DNA of 64,000 nt, taken from positions 91,843,189 through 91,907,188 of the forward strand of contig OV884009.1 in NCBI GenBank assembly GCA_930367205.1, read 5' to 3'. The position numbers were made by a program, and so were the translations under genes. This stretch comes from Acanthosoma haemorrhoidale. Taxonomy: Eukaryota > Arthropoda > Insecta > Hemiptera > Acanthosomatidae. The notes beneath the pieces were generated by a model that was given only the letters and a program-made list of their open reading frames with translations, made no database searches and had not been told where the DNA came from. Shown piece after piece: positions 25,490 through 36,238 of the stretch. Numbering within the stretch: the stretch's first letter is position 1; every line of letters starts with the position of its first letter.

Positions 25490-26660
25490 ACATTATATTA
25501 GATATTTTTTTCCGGTCTCATAGATTAAAACGTACCAAATACTAGTTTACAAATCATTTTTCTTTCTTTAATACAAAAAAATAATAGTATTTCATATTTT
25601 TTTTTTAATCACTCTTGATCAGCCGATAAGAAGTCATTATATTAACATCAACGAAACACTTAATAGTCTGACAGAGCAGTAGAAGGATGACAATAAACAC
25701 AGTGATAAGGATCCCGGAGCTCCTAACCCATTTGTTTTTGTTAGCCACATCGTAACCAAAAGCAGATGCAAGAAAATTATTACAGAGCAAACAAAGCATG
25801 GAGCTGGCACAAAGCACAATGGAGTCGACCTTTTAAGATGAAAAGTAACAGACATAATGGCTAATATTTTCTAGTCAGATCGCACTACAGAAGACTCGGT
25901 TCATTTTCCGTCGCTGCCCTAGATATTTCCGACGCTCCAGCAAGCACTAGCCCGCCCTAACTATAAGTTAACAATTAACTCTAAAGTTAAATCAAACATT
26001 TCCTTCATATGGTGGTTGTTCACTCGGCACATGGGACATTATGAATGTAGGGATAGGTTTATCCTATGTTTTCCAAAGCCTTAGAGTTATCGTGTAGTAT
26101 TCACAGTTCAAATATGAACGAAGTTGTCAAATGTTTAGGTGGCAAGTAGAACAAACAGCATAGGTTTAATTACGTTCTAAAACTTTGAATCAGATATGGA
26201 GAGTGACTTAAAATAACCAGAAATCAATCATGGAAATATTTGTATGGTGTTTTTGGTAACTTATTTTAAAGTTTGTCTCTTTTGTAACAAATTTAATATA
26301 GTGTACTATTATTGTTATTCTGTTTGAAATCGTTTTATTACATTATATTTTCATACTTTTATCCCTTGCATTTATATTTTTTTTTAATTGTTAACTATAT
26401 ATAACCAGATATTTGGCTGGCACCTTCCTCGGTTTTAACTGCGGTATACTGATTGAATTTTTATGCTATTTTGTATTAATTTTAAGGTTTTTGGCTTACT
26501 GCTGTATTGTATTTTTCCGATTTCTTCGTATTTTTTTTTGTAGTATGTCGATCCATGTATGACTTTATTTACTTAAGCACTCTTTTCCTATATTTTGTTT
26601 TTTTCTTGTAGACTTCATTTTATTTTGTTTACACTTTATTTTACATATTAAAGTATTTTT
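25490..26660 (-). repeat. Large inverted repeat, right arm
   Basis: Partner of 18745-19424 plus 22792-23180. It is uninterrupted, so it shows the pre-insertion state of the target used by LINE copy E. Short frames here (25605-25855) lie on the antisense side and have no family resemblance. Confidence 0.85.
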
Positions 26661-26880
26661 ATGGCATTTATGATAAGTCTTATTCAAAAGTTTGTCTCTT
26701 TTATAACATATATCATATTTAATATAATATTTTATTAATTTTCTTCTGTTTGGGATCGATTTATTTATTAAATTTTTTATGAATACTTTTATGTTAGCAT
26801 TCATATTTTTATTTCATTGTTTACTATATATATATATATATATATATATATCCAGATGTTTGACTGGCACTTTGCTAATG
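26263..26880. repeat. Partial tandem duplication, two units about 420 bp apart
   Basis: 26263-26435 and 26683-26880 share AAGTTTGTCTCTTTT, AACA, TTTAATATA, CTGTTTG, CATATTTTTATTT-like blocks, then TTGTTTACTATATATA / TTGTTAACTATATATA, CCAGAT and GGCTGGCAC/GACTGGCAC. The second unit has an expanded (AT)n tract at 26824-26852. Confidence 0.75.
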
Positions 26881-28070
26881 TATTGAGCATGTATGCTATT
26901 ATATATTTAACTATTAAAGTTGTATTGTTTAATTTTATACAGCAAAACTACTCCTCTACTAGTAACTTCCAAGATTATAGTGAGTTCTACGATATGAGTT
27001 TGTTCTTCTTCTTTTATTATTATTATTATTATTTCCTACGTATGCAGCCGACTTTGCATTTTAGTTCTTGGGTTCCTTTGCCAAACTGTTTTTGTTTATT
27101 CTTCTTTTGGTTATTGTGGAATGTACTTCACGGAGCAATCTCAGAATTGATATGACACTATTGTTTTAGGTCTCCTTGAATGAAGATCCTGCATAGCCAT
27201 CAGTTCTTCATTTCCTGTTTTCCTCCAAGACCAGGATAAAATTAGAATCATATATGATAAATTGAAAAAAAAAATGGTCTCTAATTTCTGCATGTGCAGT
27301 ATCCCACATTTAGAATTTCAATAGATGAAATTGCTATAAAAATTCCCCCCCCCCCCCAAAAAAAAACCATTTTCGGGACCGGATGCTGACCAAATTTCCC
27401 TGGGTATAATATAATGATGACTATGGTTTTATGATTCTTTTGATAGTAATGATAAAATAATCGGCAAACATTCTACGAGCCCAGTTGCTGATATAACTGG
27501 TACGGGCTTTGCCTGGACTAGCATTAATATTTAGTAGGCATCGGCTAAACTGCGCACTTTTATACAGATGGAAAACCATTTGCCGTCTCATATAATATTC
27601 AAACATACTTGCTGTTTCAGTCCAGCCTCAAATCTATACTGCCAACATAACGATCCTGTTCCCCTGCTCTATTCCCCTTTATTATCCCCTGACAGCTATA
27701 CTACTGCTCTATAGTTCGGGGAATGCAGGCCAATAAATGATTACAATTCAGTTTAAATAATCTTCTGGAAAAGAAAAACTGTGTCTACCCTTAGGTGTTC
27801 ATGTTTATTTTCCAATGTATCCTCATAAGCGTCTTCAATTAAATATCGTAAAATAGATTTTTATTATCATGTCATATAATGCAAGACATACATGCGACGT
27901 TTCGGAATTACTCAGTACATTATCATGCAATCTCTACACAATCAGATGAAAAATACTGATACAATCAATAATTACCTAAATTCATTCATCAAAAATTTAC
28001 ACTTTTGTTTTATTGTTCTCAGTATTTTTTATATTTTTGATTATATGTTTTTTGTTTCGGTTACCACGGA
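26881..28070. other. No recognisable gene; simple repeats
   Basis: Holds a (TTA)n tract (about 27013-27031) and a poly(C)-poly(A) block (27346-27366). Frames here are driven by low complexity. Confidence 0.55.
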
Positions 28071-29361
28071 GGCTTGGTGGAGGATGATAATAAAAAAAAT
28101 ACCTTTATAATAACGGTTATAATATGAATACACCATGGTACTGATCCTAACAATTGTCTGCATAATTGGAAAGTTCCAAATTTTCCTAGCATCTTCTGAG
28201 CGAGTCAGAAAAACCATGTCTTTTAGCTTTTAGAAAATCTAGAAACCATACCTACTGTAGGGGTGTCTCAAAAAAGTGAAGTAATACTCTTTGACGACGA
28301 AGGGAAACACAACCAAATACAAACTACCGGAAACCAGGAGTATCTTAGTAGCGGAAATCTTAGTGACCCAAAGAGCCTATGAAACAGCTCAAAGTCATGT
28401 TTTTTCTGGCTCACTCAAAAGATGCTAGAGAAATTCGGAACTTTCAAACTATCCAGACAATTTTCAACATCGGTACCATGGTGTATTTATATTGTAACCG
28501 TTGAGATAAATATCCTAAAAGTTTACGAGAATTATTCTGATATTATCTTCCTTTTTGTAAACAATTATATACATGCCTAACCTGACAAAAAAAATAACAA
28601 ATGTTTTTAAAATGTATGATCACCACAGCTTCTTCTATTTTCTGACATTATACTCAAGCTAAATTTTTTATTAACCTATTAAAGCGGGAGATAGCAGAAG
28701 ATAGCTATCTTGCTTACCGACCATAATCTAGCAGTAACTCCAGAAGTATGGAACTGAGACATTAATATAAATCTAGGCCACTAAAACCATGTCGACATAA
28801 ACAAAGTACAAACAATTATTAAGTTTAATGAGGTATATAACAATCTGGGTTCACATTCATGACTCGAACAGACAAAAATTCAGGCATATCAGATCATAAG
28901 TAGCCTGTTTTATTTAAATCAAAGCAATCATTCATTCATATCATTATAATGAGCTTTACAAATGATCCCAGAAAATCTAGGACTACAAAAATTTAATATA
29001 ACGGCTATCAAATCAGCCATATTCCAAAACCACTTTAAAAACATCGTCACCCTAGTCTAGAAACCATACCTACTGTAGGGGTGTCTCAAAAAAGTGAAGT
29101 GATACTCTTTGATGACCAAGGGAAACACAACCAAATACAAACTACCGGAAACCAGGAGTATCTTAATAGCGGAAATCTTAGTGACCCAAAGAGCCTACGA
29201 AACAGCTAAAAGTCACGTTTTTTCTGGCTCGCTCAGAAGATGCTAGGAAAATTCGGAACTTTTAAATTATCCAGACAATTTTTAACATCAGTGCGATCGT
29301 GTATTTATAATGTAACCGTTAGGATAAAGGTATGTTTTTTATTATCATCCTCCACCAAGCC
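28071..29361. mobile_element. Composite element with inverted ends and internal direct repeat
   Basis: The left end (28071-28215: GGCTTGGTGGAGGATGATAA, CACCATGGTACTGATCC, TAGCATCTTCTGAGCGAG) is the inverted copy of the right end (29216-29361: CTCGCTCAGAAGATGCTA and onward, ending TTATCATCCTCCACCAAGCC). Inside, about 275 bases are directly repeated: 28238-28511 and 29056-29330 (TCTAGAAACCATACCTACTG at both starts). Both repeats keep a shared plus-strand frame (QKSEVILFDD, then GKHNQIQTTGNQEYL) with several silent differences, each broken by one stop. The organisation suggests a DNA transposon or foldback element with a duplicated core, or two nested copies. I see no clear target-site duplication and do not recognise the family. 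Confidence 0.7.
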
Positions 29362-31834
29362 TGCTTGCACGAAAGATAATAAATCTCGACCAGGCATGTG
29401 GATCTGGTGTGCCCTCGCCGGATTCTAAAGTACAATTAAGGACTCGTTGACTCTTGGAAGCTCGTATACCAAGATTCCGAGGTGTTGACCTGTTGCTTTT
29501 ACGCCTTTACAAAACAACAATTATGTACTCGTTTACACTCTGACTTAGCTACGAGTTTCCTATAAAGCATGTTCCATACTAAATTAAAGTTCGAAAAAAA
29601 ATCTTTGAACCCTAGACCCCAGACCCAAGGGTTTTGCTAGTGGCAGCTACTGACTAAATCTTTCATAATTCATGCTTAGCGGACACGCATGTGTTTATAA
29701 TCAATATTACATGTAAAAACTTCTTAATTTATACGATGGTTAAATACTAGCCACAGCTTCCGAAAGTACTAATCCAGCCCCTATCTAATCCCACGGGAGC
29801 ATGTGATATTTACAAAGATAGGGAGCCCTCTTGGGCAAGTCCTGTGGGAACGTACACAAAGGGAAACTGTAATTAGTCCGAGCCATTTACTAACTTGCCC
29901 TCTATCTATCTAAAGTGATGAGTCAGAAATACATAGTAATGTCGTAGGGCTGTCTGTAATTTGACGGTTGGTACACTTCATTGAAGACAGTCAGAGGTGC
30001 TCGTTTGAAATAGTGTTAGTTGGTTTATTTCATTGTTCTGCCTATAATTAGAACACCAAAGTTTTTAATTAGGAAAAAAATCATAATAGTGATTATTAAT
30101 TATTTGTGAAAAAAATAGGTTCTGCTTGTAATAAAATATCATATTTCCTTTATCCGTTTGTCTAGGTTCCATAATGTCCGTCGTATACATATCCCACAAC
30201 ATTTGGAAATGAGAATGTGATAAAATTTTGCCTAAAATGAACTAAATAAATAATAATAATGTAAGGAAATATTAAACCGGACTGGAATGCACTATGAAGT
30301 TTAAAGATATTCTAAAAAATATTTCATTGTTCAAACACTACGCGGTGTTGTTGACCGATAAATACTCATTTTATTTCTAAAAACATTACATGTATTAACA
30401 TTGAAAAAATAGTTAAAATCACTTTTCCAACAAACGCCAACAATATCAATTAAATAAATACCTAACAAACATTTCTAAACAGACAGGGATGTATATAATA
30501 CGTGATTTGAATACATTTTATATATGTTGGAATATGTTCAAAATCCTTTACACACAACCGTCATTATTTTTGTTTCTATTTTTTATGATATTTCTACAAA
30601 AATATTGATACATATTGTTTTACTGTATGCCAACTTAAGATATATTTCGTGATTTAGTGTTTACATCAGCGAATTTTTTAATTATTTTAACTTTTATTAT
30701 GATTTTGCAGCGTTTAGAAAGAGATTTGTTAGCGTGTTTTTTTTTATTTTAATGTTATTAAACTCAGAAATTTAATACCTCACGGACGCGAGTGAGCATG
30801 ATAGCGAGGACACAGCTCCAGGTCCCTCTGAGGCCAACCGGTGGTCCAATGTCACCCCAGTCTCACATATTTGGTAGGATGGATATGTATTTTCATTTAA
30901 AGGAAACGAGAAATCATCGGAGGATGTGGATGAAAATCATGTTCCCTGCCATTGTTTCATATATTAGCACATCTCGCTGATGTAAAGGTTCATTGAAAAG
31001 TTCAAAGTGTCTTCAAGTAACCATTGAGAAAAATTGGAACTTAAAATCTTGAATAGCTTCTTGGGATTAAGAAATCTTGAATGTTGGCCGTCCCGAATTT
31101 TTTTTATTTTTCCACACTTTCCGTTATTGAATTTTCTTAAAAAACATATTTAGCACGCGTTCCAGATTAAAGGGATCATTTTAACGAGCACCATTGTAGA
31201 ACATAGATTCAGAGCAACAAGTTTATTTCAAAACGTTGAAATTGTGGAGAACTGCTGGAAATTTATTCACTGTAGCTAAAAGGTACATTCGGGCAAGAAG
31301 GTAAATCGGGATTATAGACTGCATACAGTTGAACCACGGGTAGGCCAAATTGAACATTAGCATGTATTACCTTAAATAGCTCTAGCTGCTATTCCTTCAT
31401 TTGAACTTCTTTGAATGATTTGGTATACTAACTCGTACTTTTTAATGCGAGAATTTGGCTACACTGATCAATAATCGACAAATTTTAATATTAACTAATG
31501 TCTTCATCATTTCTAATGACTTTAATAACAGTAGATAACTGAAGAAGCCACTTGTTTACTACTGATCTCAAGTTAAAATATAATATTATCATATGATTTA
31601 TTTATTTTTATAATCTTTTATATTTTACGCTTCACATATCTACTTAATTATCTATTGTCTTTCTTAATGTTTAGACCACAGTCATATATATTTAAATCTT
31701 AGGACTGAACTAAACATATCTAATAGGATTCGGTTGATTTTAATGGAGTGAGTATTGGTTAAAAATGTCCCACATATATAAGGGACACCGAACTTATATT
31801 TTTTTTTAAACTTTTGAAGTCTTAGCAACTAATA
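29362..31834. other. No recognisable gene
   Basis: AT-rich. A plus-strand frame at about 30780-30880 reads EHDSEDTAPGPSEANRWSNV before a stop. The acidic, Ser/Pro-rich composition ending in a Trp block is reminiscent of transposase N-termini but is too short to assign. Confidence 0.45.
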
Positions 31835-32085
31835 GGTTCTCTCAGTACAACTTAGACATAAGTGTTTATTGTAGAGTGGTTTTCGGGCATCAAAAGCAAT
31901 ACTCTGCATGTTTACTGGCTGGTCCATAAACATCCTTCTATCCAATGATTACCACAGGCAAGAGATTACATTAGTTGCTCGGATGTCAAGGTAAGTTTTA
32001 ACGTTGTCTAACTTTTATTTATTGTTGAATCGTTTTATTGCAAAATTATTCCTCAAATTATCACACGTACATTTAATGATACAAA
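31835..32085 (+). repeat. R1 interspersed repeat copy
   Basis: The most complete R1 copy: GTTCTCTCAGTAC, TTAGACATAAGTGTTTATT, GTGGTTTTCGGGCATC, ACTGGCTGGTCCATAAACAT, CTTCTATCCAATGATTACCA, GGATGTCAAGGTAAGT, TCTAACTTTTATTTATTGTT, GCAAAATTATTCCTCA. No coding capacity. It looks like a non-autonomous element of about 240 bp whose ends I cannot fix. Confidence 0.65.
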
Positions 32086-34745
32086 TTTTAATTATTTGAG
32101 GTTACTCTCTGGGCTCTTTCATGCAACGATAATGTAACTTTATTTAATGCAATTTTGAACACAACAAATGAGTGGGTTTAGTAGGATTTGAAAAAAAATC
32201 TGCATTCATTGGTTCGCTTATCATCCCCTGCTGACTTAATAGAAGTGTTTTCCTAGACCGAGATAGAGCTTTATCGAATCAGTGCCGGGACGAACCGGAA
32301 TAAATTAAAGCTGAACGGTTGAAAAAAGCCAGGCTATTGTTGTAGGCCCTGGGACCGTTCCCGCCCTCCCCTCCGTAAATGACCACCCCCCTCTCTTAGT
32401 ACTCAACCGTTAAAAAAGTTAGGCATTATTTTGAGCTAACTCTTTCCTGAGGATCAATTATCCCCTTCTTTTAACATTGTATTAATTGCGAACTCTTGGT
32501 TTCAAATCCAGGAAAGGATACCTCCTTTTTAGGAATACGTTAGCACATAAATTCCAAGGTAACCCCTTTATAACTCGCCTTTTATGACACTCTAATTATT
32601 TATACAATCTTTTTTTTTACAAAGTAATTAATTATTTATGCTTACTAAAGTTTCATAGCGATGGTTATATTTTTCGTTTTTTCCCAATATCGACCAGCCC
32701 ATCTGTGTAAAATTTCATGTCGCCTGAACAGAGTACTCACAATGGGCCCTCTTGTGAAAACATAAGAGTTTATTTATTTATTTTTATAATTAACGAAATT
32801 CAGACATAACTTGTTAAAAACATGTTCAGAGACGGAACCAGAAAAGGAAGATGCGTACATATCTTCAAAAACTTTTGGTTAAGGGATGAGAACGCCAAAC
32901 GTGAACAACGATAAATAAACCGTTCTTGATTGGTGACATAAGGGCTGAAATGACCAACTGGAACATGTAAGAATCCGCCATATTGATGGATTCAATTCTA
33001 TAGACAAACTCAAAACTTCAAATGACTATAACGCTTCTGAGAAGAAAACTTAGCAAAAATCAACCAACTATGTACAAGTTTCCTATCATTCCGGTCTAAC
33101 AGACAATCGCCATTTACCTGAGCCAAAGTATAGCTTCACCCGTCGGACTGGGCAATAAGGACTTATATCTAGGAATAGCATTATTAATCACTGCAATATC
33201 CTAGTCGATAGATCCCCCCTCGTAACGTGGTAACGTGAGAAACTCTTGTTTAAAGCAAGCAGTTGAAAAAAGCGGGCAAGAAGCTACAAACTTGGAAGCT
33301 GTGCTGTGGTCAGCAACCGCTACAAACTTTAACAAGGAATTTTTTGTGGGCCAGCCAAGTAAGCCAAAATCCAAGTGGAATCAAGAATATTTATTGCGCT
33401 TGGTGAAACTGCTAAATGGTCAATTTAAACAGGTTTCAACATTTTGACAATACACTAGTCAATTTGTTATAAATTGTTGCCGTTATGATTAAGATATATT
33501 ATTAATAAAATTATCATATATTTTTCCATAGTACCATGTTTCCATAAAGTTATGTTTAATGTAGATAACTATTTTAAGGACACAAGTAGCTCAAGTATAA
33601 TGCGTACTACTACACTGCCCCACAAAAACAGTGGTGCACTTAGAAAAATTCAAATATTTGCTTCCTAATAGAATTACTTTGCCTTTCAATTTTTTATTGA
33701 TTAATATTTAACTTTTTCAGTAATAAAGGGCTATCAATATAAAGGAAGCCCCCAATAAATATTCAAAACTTATTTCTTTAAAAAAACCTATACAGCTATT
33801 TCTATTTTGATTTCCTGTGTACCTGTTCTCTAAAAATGTATCGAAAGGTTTTGTTTTTGTTAATTTAAAGAATGGTTTGAACGATCGAGAAAGTACCACA
33901 CCTCCGTTCGGTTATCTCAGAGTTATTCAAACCTTTCACAAAGCAACACATGGTGTGTGCTTTCAGAAATCACAAGTTTCTAATTCTCCATTATTACTAG
34001 ACTGCTTGCTTACTTAACCATCCTTGCTACAATGATATCTACATGTAGGAGATTAAGATATGTCAGACACTGAGGTAAGCGAGTTAATTTTTGAATGTCT
34101 AAAAAGTGGTTTCTAGATCCTGTGTCAAGCCATTACTGGTGGAACGCTAAATCGGCAAATTTAGTGTTAAGTTGCGAATTTCAGGGATTAGGACCAACTG
34201 AGGGAGAAATATGGCGATTTCTGAATGGCTAATTATGATGAATATAAACTGACGTAGGGTACGGGGCTCGTGAGCTTGGTCCGAGGCGTTCGTGTTTAGA
34301 ACAGTTCGTCAGAACAAACCCGATAAGTAATTTCTCGCTTGGCCACACGTTTCCCGCTGAATGAGCTTAAGATACTTGGGGAAGGTATACATGTTGTACT
34401 TCGCGGTATTAATAGCGAAGCAAGGGCTTTGATGGCTGTAATGAATGGTGTGGAAGGAGTCCAGACCACATGCAACAGCTAGGGCTAGGGTGACTTTAAT
34501 TAGCAGGGGCCTAGGAAGGGGTAAGGGCGAGCAATTAGGGAGGACTGACTCTGCAGATATTGGCTGCTGAGTGTGCTAGAAGTCTCAGGGCAATGAAGTA
34601 GCTGAACATTTCCAGCATGTTCGAGGTATTCACTTTTTAGGCAAGTTCTTATGGCTGTAATAAAATTACCTAGTCATAAAAAACCTTCAGAACTAGGCTT
34701 GTTTTTCATTATTATAAGGAGTATTTTTAAAATCGCCCTAATGTA
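32086..34745. other. No assignable gene
   Basis: A 70-codon plus-strand frame at 33235-33447 (starting MRNSCLKQAVEKSGQEATNL, GTG-type start) has protein-like composition but no recognised family and no clear splice sites. The region 34100-34700 is less AT-rich and holds no long frame. Confidence 0.45.
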
Positions 34746-34911
34746 TGTAAAGAAAATGTATTTCTTTAATTTGAATTAGCACGCCGCACCAACGTAGATA
34801 ATGCAGGCGTTGAAGAGAATGATACTAGCGTTATCAGCAGGGAGGTTACGTGAGTGTTAGGCAAGCAGTGAAAGCAAGCTAAACTTAATATTTGACTTTA
34901 TTATTTGTTAT

Positions 34912-34918
34912 TATAAAA
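34912..34918 (+). promoter_or_regulatory. TATA box in 5' LTR
   Basis: TATAAAA about 165 bases into the LTR; transcription of the element should start some 30 bases downstream. The same box is at 39501-39507 in the 3' LTR, and a related solo LTR at 43076-43310 has TATAAAAA in the corresponding place. Confidence 0.7.
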
Positions 34919-34971
34919 CAAACCGAATCGACAGGAGAATAAACATTGAATGTCGTTTCTTTGTTTTACAG

Positions 34972-35044
34972 GTATGACTTTATATTTTATTTGTAAACCC
35001 GTAAAGTAATTAACAATTAAAGGAAAATAAACTTTGTTTTACAG
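34972..35044 (+). other. Intron-like 73-bp segment within the LTR
   Basis: Begins GTATGA directly after TTTTACAG and ends with TTTTACAG before AGCAACAC. It has splice donor and acceptor consensus at its two edges. The related solo LTR at 43076 goes straight from TTTTGTTTTACAG to AGAATCAG, with no such segment. It could be a real small intron or a tandem duplication of the AATAAAC-to-ACAG stretch. The same segment is at 39561-39633 in the 3' LTR. Confidence 0.6.
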
Positions 35045-35135
35045 AGCAACACAACCTTGTTTTTCTGTCGTCCCTAAGAACCATTATAAAACGACATTCA
35101 AGTTTAAATTACAAGGGTTATAAGAAAATTATAAA

Positions 35136-36236
35136 ATGGAAAAGCTACAATTCTGTTTCAAAGTAATCCCAACAACAGACGGAAAAAGTAATGTAATTGG
35201 CATAACCTCGATAACTACCGAGGATGATAGAATTTTCAAAATCCCAGAAGAATTGCAAAATGCAAACCTCCATGAACAATTAATCGCCACTAACGCTTTT
35301 AAGAAGGTAAAAAATTCGTTGAAAAAAAGGCACCACGAGCGTAATATCTGGATAAAATTGACAAAGGAAATCAAAGAAACTTATGTAGATGAAGAAGAAA
35401 ATTTACAATTTGATGACGTATACCTAGAAAATATAAAAACAGAAAATATAACTGCTGGACATGCAGACGTAAGTACTTTAAATACACTACTTAAAACATT
35501 AATTGAAAATCCACGAGCTAACAATTTAAAACACATAACAGAGAAATTCATTATCGACAGATTCACAAGTCAAAATCCAAACCCAAGCCGATGGATGGAA
35601 ATTTTTGAACAAGAATGCAATCGATTTAATATAAATGAAGACTCCCAAAAAGTTGAAGTACTCCGATTCTTCATGGAAGGGTCCTGCAAAGATTGGTTCA
35701 GCTCAATGTTTACAAAATTAACAGTGCATGGGACATGGGATGAATGGAAAAAGAACTTTTCTGAAACATTCGCTGCAAAAGGCTGGAACCCAGTTACCTA
35801 TGCACTACATTTCAAATACAGAGAAGGACCTTTAATAGATTATGCACTAAGAAAAGAAAAACTTTTAATAGATATGCGACAAACAATAGATAAGGGAACT
35901 CTCATCGATCTCATTGCAGCAGGACTTCCAGAATTCATTTTAAACAGAATTGATAGAGAAATGATAAGAGAAACTTCAGATTTATTCAGCGAGTTGAACA
36001 AATATGAACACATGGTGAGAAAAAAATCTTTTAATAAAAAAACCGGTACAAACGCGGAAGATAAAAATAAAACACCATGCACAACATGCGAAAAATTAAA
36101 TAAGGGGAAAAGATTCCACGCAGAAACCGCTTGCTGGTTCAATAAAAAAAATGATAAAGGTACAAAAAATATTAGACACGTAAACAATTCAGTAATAGAA
36201 TCCGAATTGAACGAATCAGATCAAAAAAACGAGTAA
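35136..36236 (+). CDS. gag: gag of the gypsy element
   Basis: 366 codons from ATAAAATGG. Gag builds the particle that packages the element RNA. The central part (about residues 145-300: RWMEIFEQECNRF, EVLRFFMEGSCKDWF, TWDEWKKNFSETFAAKGW, LIDLIAAGLPEFI) has the Trp-rich helical pattern of retrotransposon capsid domains. A zinc-binding box follows at residues 315-333: C315-x2-C318-x9-H328-x4-C333. The spacing is longer than the classical x4 before His. The N-terminal 100 residues are charged and unassigned. The start is supported by being the first long-frame ATG, 48 bases after the LTR. The end overlaps the pol ATG by one base (UAAUG), with a slippery heptamer just upstream. Confidence 0.93.
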   Translation: MEKLQFCFKVIPTTDGKSNVIGITSITTEDDRIFKIPEELQNANLHEQLIATNAFKKVKNSLKKRHHERNIWIKLTKEIKETYVDEEENLQFDDVYLENIKTENITAGHADVSTLNTLLKTLIENPRANNLKHITEKFIIDRFTSQNPNPSRWMEIFEQECNRFNINEDSQKVEVLRFFMEGSCKDWFSSMFTKLTVHGTWDEWKKNFSETFAAKGWNPVTYALHFKYREGPLIDYALRKEKLLIDMRQTIDKGTLIDLIAAGLPEFILNRIDREMIRETSDLFSELNKYEHMVRKKSFNKKTGTNAEDKNKTPCTTCEKLNKGKRFHAETACWFNKKNDKGTKNIRHVNNSVIESELNESDQKNE

Positions 36237-36238
36237 TG
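36224..36238 (+). promoter_or_regulatory. Gag-pol frameshift signal and UAAUG overlap
   Basis: In the gag frame the codons are CAA AAA AAC GAG TAA, so A AAA AAC (36224-36230) is a canonical -1 slippery heptamer in the right phase, with the stop two codons later. Slipping back one base continues as CGA GTA ATG into the open pol frame. The gag UAA also overlaps an AUG (36236-36238) that starts the pol frame, so termination-reinitiation is an alternative. I did not find an obvious strong hairpin by eye just downstream, which is AT-rich. Confidence 0.75.

Larger units (their letters stand above)
34746..35087 (+). repeat. 5' LTR of the gypsy element
   Basis: 342 bases, starting TGTAAAGAAAATG and ending AGAACCATTAT (the exact right border is uncertain by four bases, since the sequence also reads CA at 35082-35083). 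Contains a TATAAAA box (34912-34918), two AATAAAC poly(A)-type signals, and two TTTGTTTTACAG blocks 73 bases apart. Confidence 0.93.

Noticed and set aside
26817..27155. 112-codon frame rich in Tyr and Phe
   Set aside because: Driven by AT and TTA simple repeats.
33235..33447. 70-codon frame as a host exon
   Set aside because: No family recognised, start is GTG, and no convincing acceptor or donor sites flank it.
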